Source of the DNA: DATIHF01 sp035480955
GTDB lineage: Bacteria; Patescibacteriota; Microgenomatia; Woykebacterales; RBG-16-39-9b
Direction: 5' to 3'
Assembly: GCA_035480955.1 (NCBI GenBank)
Contig: DATIHF010000006.1
Location: forward strand, 1-64,000
Length of the DNA stretch: 64,000 bases
Position numbers and translations under genes: made by a program. The notes beneath the pieces were generated by a model. It was not told the DNA's origin, searched no databases, and saw only the letters and a program-made list of their open reading frames with translations. Shown here piece by piece: positions 31,810-38,421 of the stretch (position 1 is its first letter; each line of letters opens with the position of its first letter).

Positions 31810-32507
31810 GGCGCAATAGTGAGGTGAACGAAGCTTTCCGCGGAAGCAACTCCCATTTTCTCACCAGCAGAATGATCAAAATCTTCCATTTCTTCTTTCA
31901 TCCCGTCACTAAACTGACTGGTGTGTTTTTTTAGAAGTTCAAGCTTTTTTGAAGCGGCGTCTGAAATATCAACTGAATAGTTGGCTTTCTCAAAATTAAA
32001 CAGGAAAAGATGTTCGACTTTGTGAGAAGAATTATTTGGAAAAGTGAGGAAGTCTCTGGCCATTGGGTAAACACAATCCAGTACTGCCTGACCAATCGCT
32101 CGATGATCTGGGTGATTGATGAAATTTTTCTCAACCGTATAAACCAAAGTCGGATCCCAGGTGAAAACCGCGTCAGGCTGGTACTCGCGAATAATCTTTA
32201 CTAATTTTTCTTTCAGCTCTTGAGTGTTTTCTAGATGTGCGTCAGGATAGTCGAGGAACCAGGTATTCTCGAGTCCTAGAAATTCTGAGGCTTCAAGTTG
32301 TTCTTTTTTGCGGAGTTGGACTAACGCTTCCCCTGTCACATTTTGATCATGAGTACCTTTATCACCATTGGTTGCAATGACAATCGCAGCTTTAGCTCCC
32401 TGATCAATCCATTTAATGAGCGTGCCGCCACAAGAAAAATCCGCATCATCGGCATGAGCGGTAATAATTAAAACCTTTTTATTTTTTGGGTCAAACTCAT
32501 TTTCCAT
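31806..32507 (-). CDS. PIG-L family deacetylase
   Basis: A 233-aa zinc-dependent N-deacetylase. The metal motif AHADDADFS (17-25) carries the His and Asp ligands, and HPDHRAIG gives the third ligand. Relatives remove acetyl groups from GlcNAc-containing lipids, mycothiol precursors or cell-wall sugars. It is the last gene of a four-gene minus-strand run starting with a His-rich membrane protein, 15 nt after the reductase, which may hint at a small-thiol pathway (bacillithiol and mycothiol paths use a PIG-L enzyme). Confidence 0.88.
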   Translation of the reverse strand: MENEFDPKNKKVLIITAHADDADFSCGGTLIKWIDQGAKAAIVIATNGDKGTHDQNVTGEALVQLRKKEQLEASEFLGLENTWFLDYPDAHLENTQELKEKLVKIIREYQPDAVFTWDPTLVYTVEKNFINHPDHRAIGQAVLDCVYPMARDFLTFPNNSSHKVEHLFLFNFEKANYSVDISDAASKKLELLKKHTSQFSDGMKEEMEDFDHSAGEKMGVASAESFVHLTIAP

Positions 32508-32522
32508 TTTTCCAATTATACC

Positions 32523-33881
32523 TTATTCCACATTCGCACAAGCGATTTTTATTGCTTCAGAAAAAGTGGGGTAGGCGTGGATCATTTCCGCCACGTCACT
32601 AGCATTGGCTTTTAGCTTTATTGCTAAAGTAAGTTCATGAATCATTTCTCCGGCTGATGGTGCGACTATCGAAGCGCCGATCAAAATTCCTTTTTCATCA
32701 GTGACGACTTTAACAAACCCATCAAATTCTTCAGAGGTATTGGCTCGTCCAAGGATGGAAATGGGAACGATGGCTTTTTTGATTTTTATTTTTTTCTCCA
32801 GCGCCTCTTTCTCAGTCAGACCAACTGCTGCAATCTCCGGGGAAGTGAAAACACAGCGCGGAACCGCCGAATAGTCCAGTTTAATTTTTTTACTGTTGAA
32901 AATATTGTTGGCCGCGATGTAGCTTTGATAATTGCCGGTGTGAGTAAATTGGTAAGGACCGACGATGTCTCCGGCAGCGTAAATATTTGGAGTGGTGGTT
33001 AGGAGAAATTCGTTCACCTTTATTTGTTTGGGGTTGTATTCGACTCCTGCTTTTTCCAGTTCAATGTCGAGCACTGGTTTTTTTCCTGAAGCAAGCAAAA
33101 TCTCGTCGACCTCGACTTTGTCCAGGTGCCCACCAATTTCGAAAGAAACGATCTTTTTGTGACCAGCTTTGCGCACTTCCATGACTTTTGTTCCAGTGAG
33201 TACTTTGACCCCAGCTCGTTCGAATAAATCCGCAGAGAGTTCACCGACTTCTTTGTCCTCCCGTGCCATCAAAGAGGGGAGTGCTTCGGCTAGATAAACT
33301 TCGGAACCAAAGGTAGAGAAAATCTGGGTAAATTCGAGCCCAACCGCGCCGCCACCAAGGATAAAAATCGATTTGGGCAGATGGTCAAAATCCACTGCTT
33401 CTTTGAAAGTAGAGAACCCAGTTTCTTTTAGTCCCGGGATCGGTGGAACCAAAACTTCTGTTCCAGTCGCAATCAAAAAATTCTTTGCCGAGTAAGTTTT
33501 TCCGCCTGCTTCGACTTCATGCGGGGAAAGAAACCAAGCGCGCTCTTTGATCAAAGTAATCCCTGCGTTTTTGAAAGCTTCTTCGCCTTCGGCAGCTCCA
33601 GTCCGGGAAACCACCAGGTTTTTCCAGGCTTTGATTTTTTGGTAGTGGATCGTCGTCCCGGTGACACTAACACCAAACTTCCCGGCAAATTTAATATGCT
33701 CTAGAGTATCTGCGACACTAAGTAAGGCTTTGGTCGGCACACAGGCCCAGTTGGGACACTCGCCACCAACTTTCTCTTTTTCAAAAACTGCGACTTTTTT
33801 GCCCAAATTCGCAGCAAAGTCAGCTCCAACTGAGCCGCCAGCCCCAGAACCTATTACAATTAAATCAAAATCGTATTTCAT
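32523..33881 (-). CDS. FAD-dependent disulfide reductase (dihydrolipoamide dehydrogenase/mercuric reductase type)
   Basis: 452 aa. FAD-binding IGSGAGGSVGA near residue 11, redox pair CPNWAC in GGECPNWACVPTK near 40-47, NAD(P)-binding FILGGGAVGLEF near 172, and the C-terminal His motif HAYPTFSE. All parts of an active class I disulfide oxidoreductase are there. No 2-oxoacid dehydrogenase genes are nearby, so the substrate is probably another disulfide. It overlaps the ccdA-like gene by 4 nt, implying joint work in thiol electron flow. Confidence 0.9.
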   Translation of the reverse strand: MKYDFDLIVIGSGAGGSVGADFAANLGKKVAVFEKEKVGGECPNWACVPTKALLSVADTLEHIKFAGKFGVSVTGTTIHYQKIKAWKNLVVSRTGAAEGEEAFKNAGITLIKERAWFLSPHEVEAGGKTYSAKNFLIATGTEVLVPPIPGLKETGFSTFKEAVDFDHLPKSIFILGGGAVGLEFTQIFSTFGSEVYLAEALPSLMAREDKEVGELSADLFERAGVKVLTGTKVMEVRKAGHKKIVSFEIGGHLDKVEVDEILLASGKKPVLDIELEKAGVEYNPKQIKVNEFLLTTTPNIYAAGDIVGPYQFTHTGNYQSYIAANNIFNSKKIKLDYSAVPRCVFTSPEIAAVGLTEKEALEKKIKIKKAIVPISILGRANTSEEFDGFVKVVTDEKGILIGASIVAPSAGEMIHELTLAIKLKANASDVAEMIHAYPTFSEAIKIACANVE

Positions 33882-34588
33882 CCGAAATTAATTGTCCCGT
33901 TGGCGAGTAAAATTAAGATCCAACCCAGCGCAACTAAGAGCAATCCAATAAAAAGTCTCATGTAACCACGGGACTCTTGGCGCCATTTTGAGAGTGAACC
34001 CAAACTGGTACCAAAAACAGCCAGGAACAAAATAATGATCAAAGGCGCGACAAAGACGAGATTGTAGAGGACTAGTAAACCTAGCGCGGCCGCGTCAAAA
34101 TTGAGCGAGAGGATTGTCAGAATCGCCAGGTAAGGAGCCCCGGTACAAGGAAGCTCGACTGCCGCAACGAAAATTCCCAAAAGAATCACTCCAATCACAG
34201 TGGTATTTTTCGCGAAACCCTCGATTTTTTGAGATAAACTCACCGGAATCCCCAGAGAAAAGCCTCTCTGGTACCAGAAGAAATCTTTTATCTCAACTAG
34301 TCCTGCCAGAACAATCAAAATGCCAACTAGAATTGAAAGATACTCAGTCACAAAAAGAGGAATCGCTCCGAGAAAGTAAACCAAACCAAGTCCGGCAACC
34401 AGGTAGGTCGCGAAAACCGCAAAGATGTAAAGTCCGCCGAGCAAAAGCATTCGAGAGACGCTACGACCTGAGCTCATCAGCATGGAAATTAATAGAATTA
34501 AAACCCCAATGGCGCAGGGGTTGACCCCATCGATTGCGGCGGACGAGAGTACCAGAGCTAGAGTAGGCAAGTGTGTCTCAATACCCAC
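33878..34588 (-). CDS. CcdA/DsbD-type transmembrane thiol electron carrier
   Basis: 236 aa, six membrane helices. The two membrane Cys that shuttle electrons are in VNPCAIG (first helix) and ELPCTGAP (fourth helix). This is the pseudo-symmetric pattern of CcdA. CcdA moves reducing power from cytoplasmic thioredoxin to outside thiols. It overlaps its neighbours by 11 nt upstream and 4 nt downstream, so it is translationally coupled on both sides. Confidence 0.9.
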   Translation of the reverse strand: MGIETHLPTLALVLSSAAIDGVNPCAIGVLILLISMLMSSGRSVSRMLLLGGLYIFAVFATYLVAGLGLVYFLGAIPLFVTEYLSILVGILIVLAGLVEIKDFFWYQRGFSLGIPVSLSQKIEGFAKNTTVIGVILLGIFVAAVELPCTGAPYLAILTILSLNFDAAALGLLVLYNLVFVAPLIIILFLAVFGTSLGSLSKWRQESRGYMRLFIGLLLVALGWILILLANGTINFG

Positions 34589-35285
34589 GAATAAATTTTC
34601 CTTTCAAGATGGCAACTTTATAGCTTTCGCAAAGATGATCACTCTTCAATTTAGTTTCCGCAAACTCGATTATCAAACAGTCTCCCGGTGGGACATTACT
34701 CTCCGGAGAGAGGATATAGTTGCCGATGTCAGAAAGTTTGGTCTGAGTGATATTTTTGCCCACTACTTTGTAAACAAATCCTTGAAGTTGTCCCTTCTTT
34801 CCATCAGGACAGCTTTCCCCATCAACTACGATCAATTTCCCATTGTTAGTCGGAACAGAGAAGTAACCTTGATCAAGTCGACCACCGATCACACTGATGA
34901 AAGAGCCGAAGGAAACCTCGTTTTTGTTTAAAACAACACCTTCGACATGCAAACGGCTATCATTGTGCTCATGCACTAGAGGCGTTCCAATTTTGTTGGA
35001 AAAGCCTTTTGGATCCACCAGATTAACCTTTTGTCCACAGAGCCAAATTTCAAAATCCATGTGCCAGTGGACTGGGCCACTCGTTGCGGAAACGCTGTTG
35101 AGATAAACAGTTGAGAAAGCCAAGAAAAAGGTGGTGAGAAGAATCGTTGCCACTAAAAGAGCGAAAAAATATTTTTTGAGATTTTCTCGGTTTTTGGTGA
35201 GAACAATGGCAAGTAAGACAACGACAATTACCAGAAAGGTGAAGAAAATTAGCGCAATGGACCAGCTTTCGATCTGGGCAGACAT
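34578..35285 (-). CDS. Two-helix membrane protein with His-rich extracytoplasmic domain
   Basis: 235 aa. Membrane helices about 8-30 and 40-62, then an extracellular domain with HWHMDFEIWLCG and HEHNDSRLHVEG, at least six His and four Cys. This suggests a bound metal such as copper. I do not recognise a named family. First gene of the redox operon: it overlaps the CcdA gene, which could keep its Cys reduced. TATAGT ends 7 nt before the ATG, fitting a leaderless start. Confidence 0.75.
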   Translation of the reverse strand: MSAQIESWSIALIFFTFLVIVVVLLAIVLTKNRENLKKYFFALLVATILLTTFFLAFSTVYLNSVSATSGPVHWHMDFEIWLCGQKVNLVDPKGFSNKIGTPLVHEHNDSRLHVEGVVLNKNEVSFGSFISVIGGRLDQGYFSVPTNNGKLIVVDGESCPDGKKGQLQGFVYKVVGKNITQTKLSDIGNYILSPESNVPPGDCLIIEFAETKLKSDHLCESYKVAILKGKFIRGY

Positions 35286-35345
35286 TGCCTTAACTATAAC
35301 AAAATAGGCATCTAGAGGCTAGGCTAACCCTCTTATCATATAGTC

Positions 35346-35374
35346 TTGACTCAACGGTTGCTTGCTAGTATCCT
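35346..35374 (+). promoter_or_regulatory. Promoter of the third free-standing RNA
   Basis: TTGACT (35346-35351), 17 bp, TATCCT (35369-35374). The predicted start at 35381 falls exactly on the first base pair of a long stem. Confidence 0.6.
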
Positions 35375-35380
35375 TTTTCC

Positions 35381-35797
35381 TAAGGAGAGCGGTTGGGAGA
35401 ATAGCGGGATCCTGGCAGTTGCCATGCTTGGTCGAATGCCATCGTGGCCTACATGGACCGTTCTCCTTTTTCAGGTTGTCAATCGGGGGTAGGAGACCGA
35501 GCGACGAATAATTTCCTCCTGCATGCCGAGGGAAGGATGATGACATATGGATGTGTCACACTAGCCTGCAAAGGCATCCAAGGTAGCCCAAGGGGAATAG
35601 CGAGCATTGAGTCTTGCTCGCGACGTGGTGTAGCCTCGGCAAAGTTCTCCGGCTGAGACGCACCAGGACCAAATGCCCTGAGGTCCTCGGGTGAAAGCTC
35701 GATCAAATAAACTCTGCGGTAGAAGTACTAATCGTTCACGTTCGTGCCAAGGCAGACCCCGTCTGACTCCTACCAGTCAGGGTCTGCCTCTTTTATT
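35381..35797 (+). ncRNA. Candidate structured RNA or RNA pair, about 415 nt, unassigned
   Basis: No credible frame. Domain 1: AAGGAGAGCGGT (35382-35393) pairs with ACCGTTCTCCTT (35457-35468), enclosing TGGCA-gt-TGCCA and GCCA-tcg-TGGC, then five T, so a 90-nt RNA may end here. Domain 2: GGATG/CATCC enclosing GCCT-gcaa-AGGC, GCGAGCA/TGCTCGC, AGGACC/GGTCCT and CTCGGC/GCTGAG, then the terminator. The gene after it has its own promoter, so this is not its leader. Signature strings of RNase P, tmRNA and SRP RNA were not found. Confidence 0.6.
35750..35797 (+). terminator. Rho-independent terminator of the 35381 RNA
   Basis: AGGCAGACCC (35750-35759) pairs with GGGTCTGCCT (35780-35789), with an inner GACT/AGTC stem, followed by CTTTTATTT. 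Confidence 0.9.
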
Positions 35798-35825
35798 TGC
35801 AAAAGATCTCAATCTAGCTTAAAGT
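35797..35825 (+). promoter_or_regulatory. Leaderless promoter of the 61-aa Cys-rich gene
   Basis: TTGCAA (35797-35802), 17 bp, TAAAGT (35820-35825), 6 nt, ATG 35832. Confidence 0.7.
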
Positions 35826-35831
35826 TTTACT

Positions 35832-36017
35832 ATGGACGAAACACACAATCTTCACCAAGCCGAAGGGGTCAAACACTTTTGCAAAAATTGCGGCAAAGAA
35901 GTCAAAGAGGGGACCCACTTCACCAAAGAGAACGAGAAATATTGCTGCGAGACTTGCTGCTCCCTTGGTCCACGCGAAGAGCTCCTCAAATCCGCCAACG
36001 TCTGCCAATTCTGTTGA
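35832..36017 (+). CDS. Small Cys-rich metal-binding protein, 61 aa
   Basis: Nine Cys: CKNCGKE, CCETCC and the terminal CQFC. The spacing suits one zinc ribbon plus an extra thiolate cluster, reminiscent of small metallothionein-like proteins. Two His sit near the start. Transcribed from its own leaderless promoter. The stop TGA is embedded in the -35 box of the next micro-ORF. Function inferred only as metal binding. Confidence 0.7.
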   Translation: MDETHNLHQAEGVKHFCKNCGKEVKEGTHFTKENEKYCCETCCSLGPREELLKSANVCQFC

Positions 36018-36042
36018 CAAGCAAGCTTACTTTTGCTAAATT
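36014..36042 (+). promoter_or_regulatory. Leaderless promoter of a 22-aa ORF
   Basis: Perfect TTGACA (36014-36019), 17 bp, TAAATT (36037-36042), 7 nt, ATG 36050. Confidence 0.7.
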
Positions 36043-36049
36043 AAAGCTA

Positions 36050-36118
36050 ATGAAAACTAGAGTTTCATTCTTTAACTACTTTAAGTCCGCCGCAACCGGC
36101 GAGCTTGTCGTGGTCTAA
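36050..36118 (+). CDS. Micro-ORF, 22 aa
   Basis: A 22-codon frame begins MKTRVSFFNYF and ends GELVVV. It has its own strong promoter at leaderless spacing and a terminator 28 nt after the stop, so the mRNA would be only about 120 nt. Basic and aromatic start, short hydrophobic end. It could be a tiny peptide gene or a small RNA with incidental frame. No relative recognised. Confidence 0.45.
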   Translation: MKTRVSFFNYFKSAATGELVVV

Positions 36119-36146
36119 AGAGAAACTTTAGTTCCAGTTGGCAAAG

Positions 36147-36169
36147 ACTCGCTCAAGGGCGAGTTTTTT
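36147..36169 (+). terminator. Rho-independent terminator of the micro-ORF
   Basis: ACTCGC (36147-36152) pairs with GCGAGT (36159-36164), then TTTTTT. Confidence 0.85.
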
Positions 36170-36188
36170 AGTGCGTTAGGAGAGCACT

Positions 36189-36452
36189 GTGGGAGAGAGC
36201 TTCGGTCATCACATGCCCTATTGTATCCACAAGAAGCTACAGGACCGGCTGGAGAAACTGCAAGACAAACTCGACAAGCTCTGTGACAAGAGAGTCAAAA
36301 ATATCAAAGACACCGAGAGCTGCCTCAAAATCGCTTTTGAGATCGGACAGCAGAGAGTCAATCTGGTGAAAGGAAATTGTCCGGTGTGCGGGGTCAATCA
36401 AAATATAGAGGAGAAGAGCACTGAGAGGAGGGCAGCGAATTTTGTCGGGTGA
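36189..36452 (+). CDS. Small coiled-coil protein with CxxC motif, 87 aa
   Basis: GTG start with TAGGAGAG just upstream. Residues 14-45 form a Lys/Leu heptad-like helix, and a CPVCG knuckle follows near 64. It overlaps the next tiny zinc-ribbon gene by 11 nt, so they are probably co-translated and may complete one metal site between them. Unknown function. Confidence 0.6.
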   Translation: MGESFGHHMPYCIHKKLQDRLEKLQDKLDKLCDKRVKNIKDTESCLKIAFEIGQQRVNLVKGNCPVCGVNQNIEEKSTERRAANFVG

Positions 36453-36618
36453 CCTGCAAACCAAATACTCGCCAAAGATCGAGCATCGGATCAGTTGCAA
36501 GAAAGAGGATCTCGAACTACTCAAATATCCAAAACTGAGTAAGAAGTTGTTGAGATGCAAAAACTGCGGAAGAAAAGTACCTTACTTCTCTGACAACATC
36601 ATGGAGCAGTTTGGATGA
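36442..36618 (+). CDS. Tiny zinc-ribbon protein, 58 aa
   Basis: TTG start at 36442 with GGAGGG 9 nt upstream, inside the end of the previous gene. The frame runs to TGA at 36616-36618. It carries one clear CKNCGRK knuckle plus a Cys near residue 19. Lys-rich overall. Short and TTG-started, so easily missed. Coding status is inferred from the ribosome site, the overlap and the terminator that follows. Confidence 0.5.
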   Translation: MSGDLQTKYSPKIEHRISCKKEDLELLKYPKLSKKLLRCKNCGRKVPYFSDNIMEQFG

Positions 36619-36628
36619 GAATTTAAAT

Positions 36629-36661
36629 GAGCACCGGCGTCTAGTCTGTGCTCTTTTTTTA
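36629..36661 (+). terminator. Rho-independent terminator
   Basis: GAGCAC (36629-36634) pairs with GTGCTC (36648-36653), followed by seven T. Confidence 0.85.
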
Positions 36662-36726
36662 TTTTTTTTAACCAAGCAAGCACCAGTAAGATTCTAAAAG
36701 TTAGTTTTCTATCTATTTATACTGAG

Positions 36727-36756
36727 TTGACGAGCCCCCGCAGAATTGGTTAAAAA
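36727..36756 (+). promoter_or_regulatory. Promoter of the Arg-rich zinc-ribbon gene
   Basis: TTGACG (36727-36732), 18 bp, TAAAAA (36751-36756), giving a leader of about 33 nt. Confidence 0.5.
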
Positions 36757-36795
36757 TAGTCGAGGAGAAGGGGGACTTTCCGTCGGAGTTTTATC

Positions 36796-37203
36796 GTGTC
36801 TGCAGTAGCACACACCAGCCTAAGCACCCGTCCTACACGTCACGAGATCACCACCCCAGAACACCGAAGAACACTCAAATCAATGCGACACAAAGACCAC
36901 TGCAGGAGGGACAGAGCTCCACTGCTGCGGCGGTATCGTGACCACACTCTACTCATCTGCCGACGCTGCCGCGTCCGAACCGTCCAGATGAGTGCGGATG
37001 AGATTGCGGCCTCGAAGCTGATCATGCATCGACGCCCAGGGTGTTCCCAACTCTTTCCACCGAAGATCGGGTACGTCTACGGCGCCGGAAGATGCTTCAT
37101 TTGCCAGGAATGCCGACGAGCAGCACCTATCCCACCATTGAGTGAGTTGATAGTTGCAGAAGAGAGAGCATCAACAAAGAGAATTCCCCAACGGGCAGCC
37201 TAA
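36796..37203 (+). CDS. Arginine-rich protein with two Cys knuckles, 135 aa
   Basis: GTG start with CGGAG 7 nt upstream. About one residue in six is Arg. Two CxxC pairs, LICRRCRV and CFICQECRR, about 45 residues apart could share one zinc. High GC relative to neighbours. The charge suggests RNA or DNA binding. It stands alone between its promoter and a terminator that includes its stop codon. No family recognised. Confidence 0.6.
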   Translation: MSAVAHTSLSTRPTRHEITTPEHRRTLKSMRHKDHCRRDRAPLLRRYRDHTLLICRRCRVRTVQMSADEIAASKLIMHRRPGCSQLFPPKIGYVYGAGRCFICQECRRAAPIPPLSELIVAEERASTKRIPQRAA

Positions 37204-37219
37204 CCAACTGCCCTTTTTC
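37193..37219 (+). terminator. Rho-independent terminator
   Basis: GGGCAG (37193-37198) pairs with CTGCCC (37208-37213), then TTTTTC. The stop codon is in the loop. Confidence 0.85.
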
Positions 37220-37248
37220 TTGCCTAAAAACTCTGCTTGGGTTATTAT
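37220..37248 (+). promoter_or_regulatory. Leaderless promoter of the DUF2130 gene
   Basis: TTGCCT (37220-37225), 17 bp, TATTAT (37243-37248), 9 nt, ATG 37258. Confidence 0.65.
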
Positions 37249-37257
37249 CTGCAAGTC

Positions 37258-38421
37258 ATGGAAACTATCATTTGTCCCCACTGCAAAAAAGAAGTCGAGC
37301 TCTCCAAAGCTCTCTTTCACGAAGTTGAAGAAAAAATTTCCCACGATCTGAAGGCAAATCAATCCAAAGAGATGGAGAAAATTCAAAAGGAAACTGAAGA
37401 GCGGGTCCGCTCTGAAGTAGAGAAAAGAACCGAGTTTCAACTAAAAAACCAAAGTAAAGAAACTGAAGAACTCAAAACCAAAAACGACAAACTTTACGCT
37501 GATCTACTGGAAATGAATAAAAATATCCGCGAGCTGAAAGAAGCAGAAAAGGACGCCAAACTCGAGCAAGAAAAAAGATTAAACGAACAACTGGAAAAGT
37601 TTTCCCAAGATTTTGAACAAAAATCCAAGTTAGAGAAAATGGAGCTGGAAAAGAAATTAACCGACACCCAGAAAGCTCTGGAAGAAGCCCAAAGAAAAAC
37701 CAAGCAGGGGAGTCAACAGCTCCAAGGTGAGGTGCTCGAACTCGACCTCGAAACTCAACTCCTGCAGGCTTTTCCTGATGATTTAGTCAAAGATGTTCCG
37801 AAAGGCATCCGCGGCGCCGACGTGGTGCAGTTTGTTCGCAACAAACAGGGCCGAGAGGCGGGTTCAATCATCTGGGAGGCCAAAAGAGCCAAGTGGAATC
37901 AAAACTGGCTCTCCAAATTAAAGGATGATATGCGCAGTGCTGGTTCCTCCGAAGCAGTGCTAGTCGTCGAGGATTTGCCGGACAAAGTAAAAAATTCTGG
38001 TCTGGTCAATGGGGTTTGGGTGACTTCTTATCGAGATTTTTTGACGGTTGCCTCAACGCTGCGACTTTTGTTGATGAAGGTTGCTGCTGCCAAATCCGCG
38101 GCCGAGAACAAAGACGAGCGGCTTGAGGATCTTTATCAATACATCACTTCAGACGGTTTTCGACACCGTCTCGAATCCCAAATTGAGAGTTTTATCGCTA
38201 TGAAAACCGATTTGGAAACTGAGAAAAGAGCGATGGAGCGGCTCTGGGCAAAAAGAGAAGTCCAGCTTTCCCGACTAGAGAAAAACACCAGCAATATTTT
38301 TGGGGAGCTGCAGGGGATCGCGGGAGAAAGTCTGGGAACCATCAAGTCCCTGCAGGGCCCAGAGGATTATTCGGAAGAAACCCAGGAAGAGCTTTTCACC
38401 GAGACACTCGCAGAGCATTGA
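37258..38421 (+). CDS. DUF2130 family protein with predicted PD-(D/E)xK nuclease core
   Basis: 387 aa. N-terminal CPHCKKEVEL zinc knuckle, a long Glu/Lys coiled coil (about 20-165), then the DUF2130 core (about 170-300) with RGADVVQFV followed by GSIIWEAKRAKWNQNW. The Asp and the E-x-K pair fit a restriction-endonuclease-like site. A second helical stretch ends the protein. The promoter fixes the start at 37258 rather than 37237. The stop lies within the end of the convergent P-type ATPase gene (26-nt overlap). Confidence 0.85.
   Translation: METIICPHCKKEVELSKALFHEVEEKISHDLKANQSKEMEKIQKETEERVRSEVEKRTEFQLKNQSKETEELKTKNDKLYADLLEMNKNIRELKEAEKDAKLEQEKRLNEQLEKFSQDFEQKSKLEKMELEKKLTDTQKALEEAQRKTKQGSQQLQGEVLELDLETQLLQAFPDDLVKDVPKGIRGADVVQFVRNKQGREAGSIIWEAKRAKWNQNWLSKLKDDMRSAGSSEAVLVVEDLPDKVKNSGLVNGVWVTSYRDFLTVASTLRLLLMKVAAAKSAAENKDERLEDLYQYITSDGFRHRLESQIESFIAMKTDLETEKRAMERLWAKREVQLSRLEKNTSNIFGELQGIAGESLGTIKSLQGPEDYSEETQEELFTETLAEH

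Noticed and set aside
35444..35706. Open frames on both strands over the third RNA
   Set aside because: No ribosome sites, overlapping frames on opposite strands, and strong RNA pairing.
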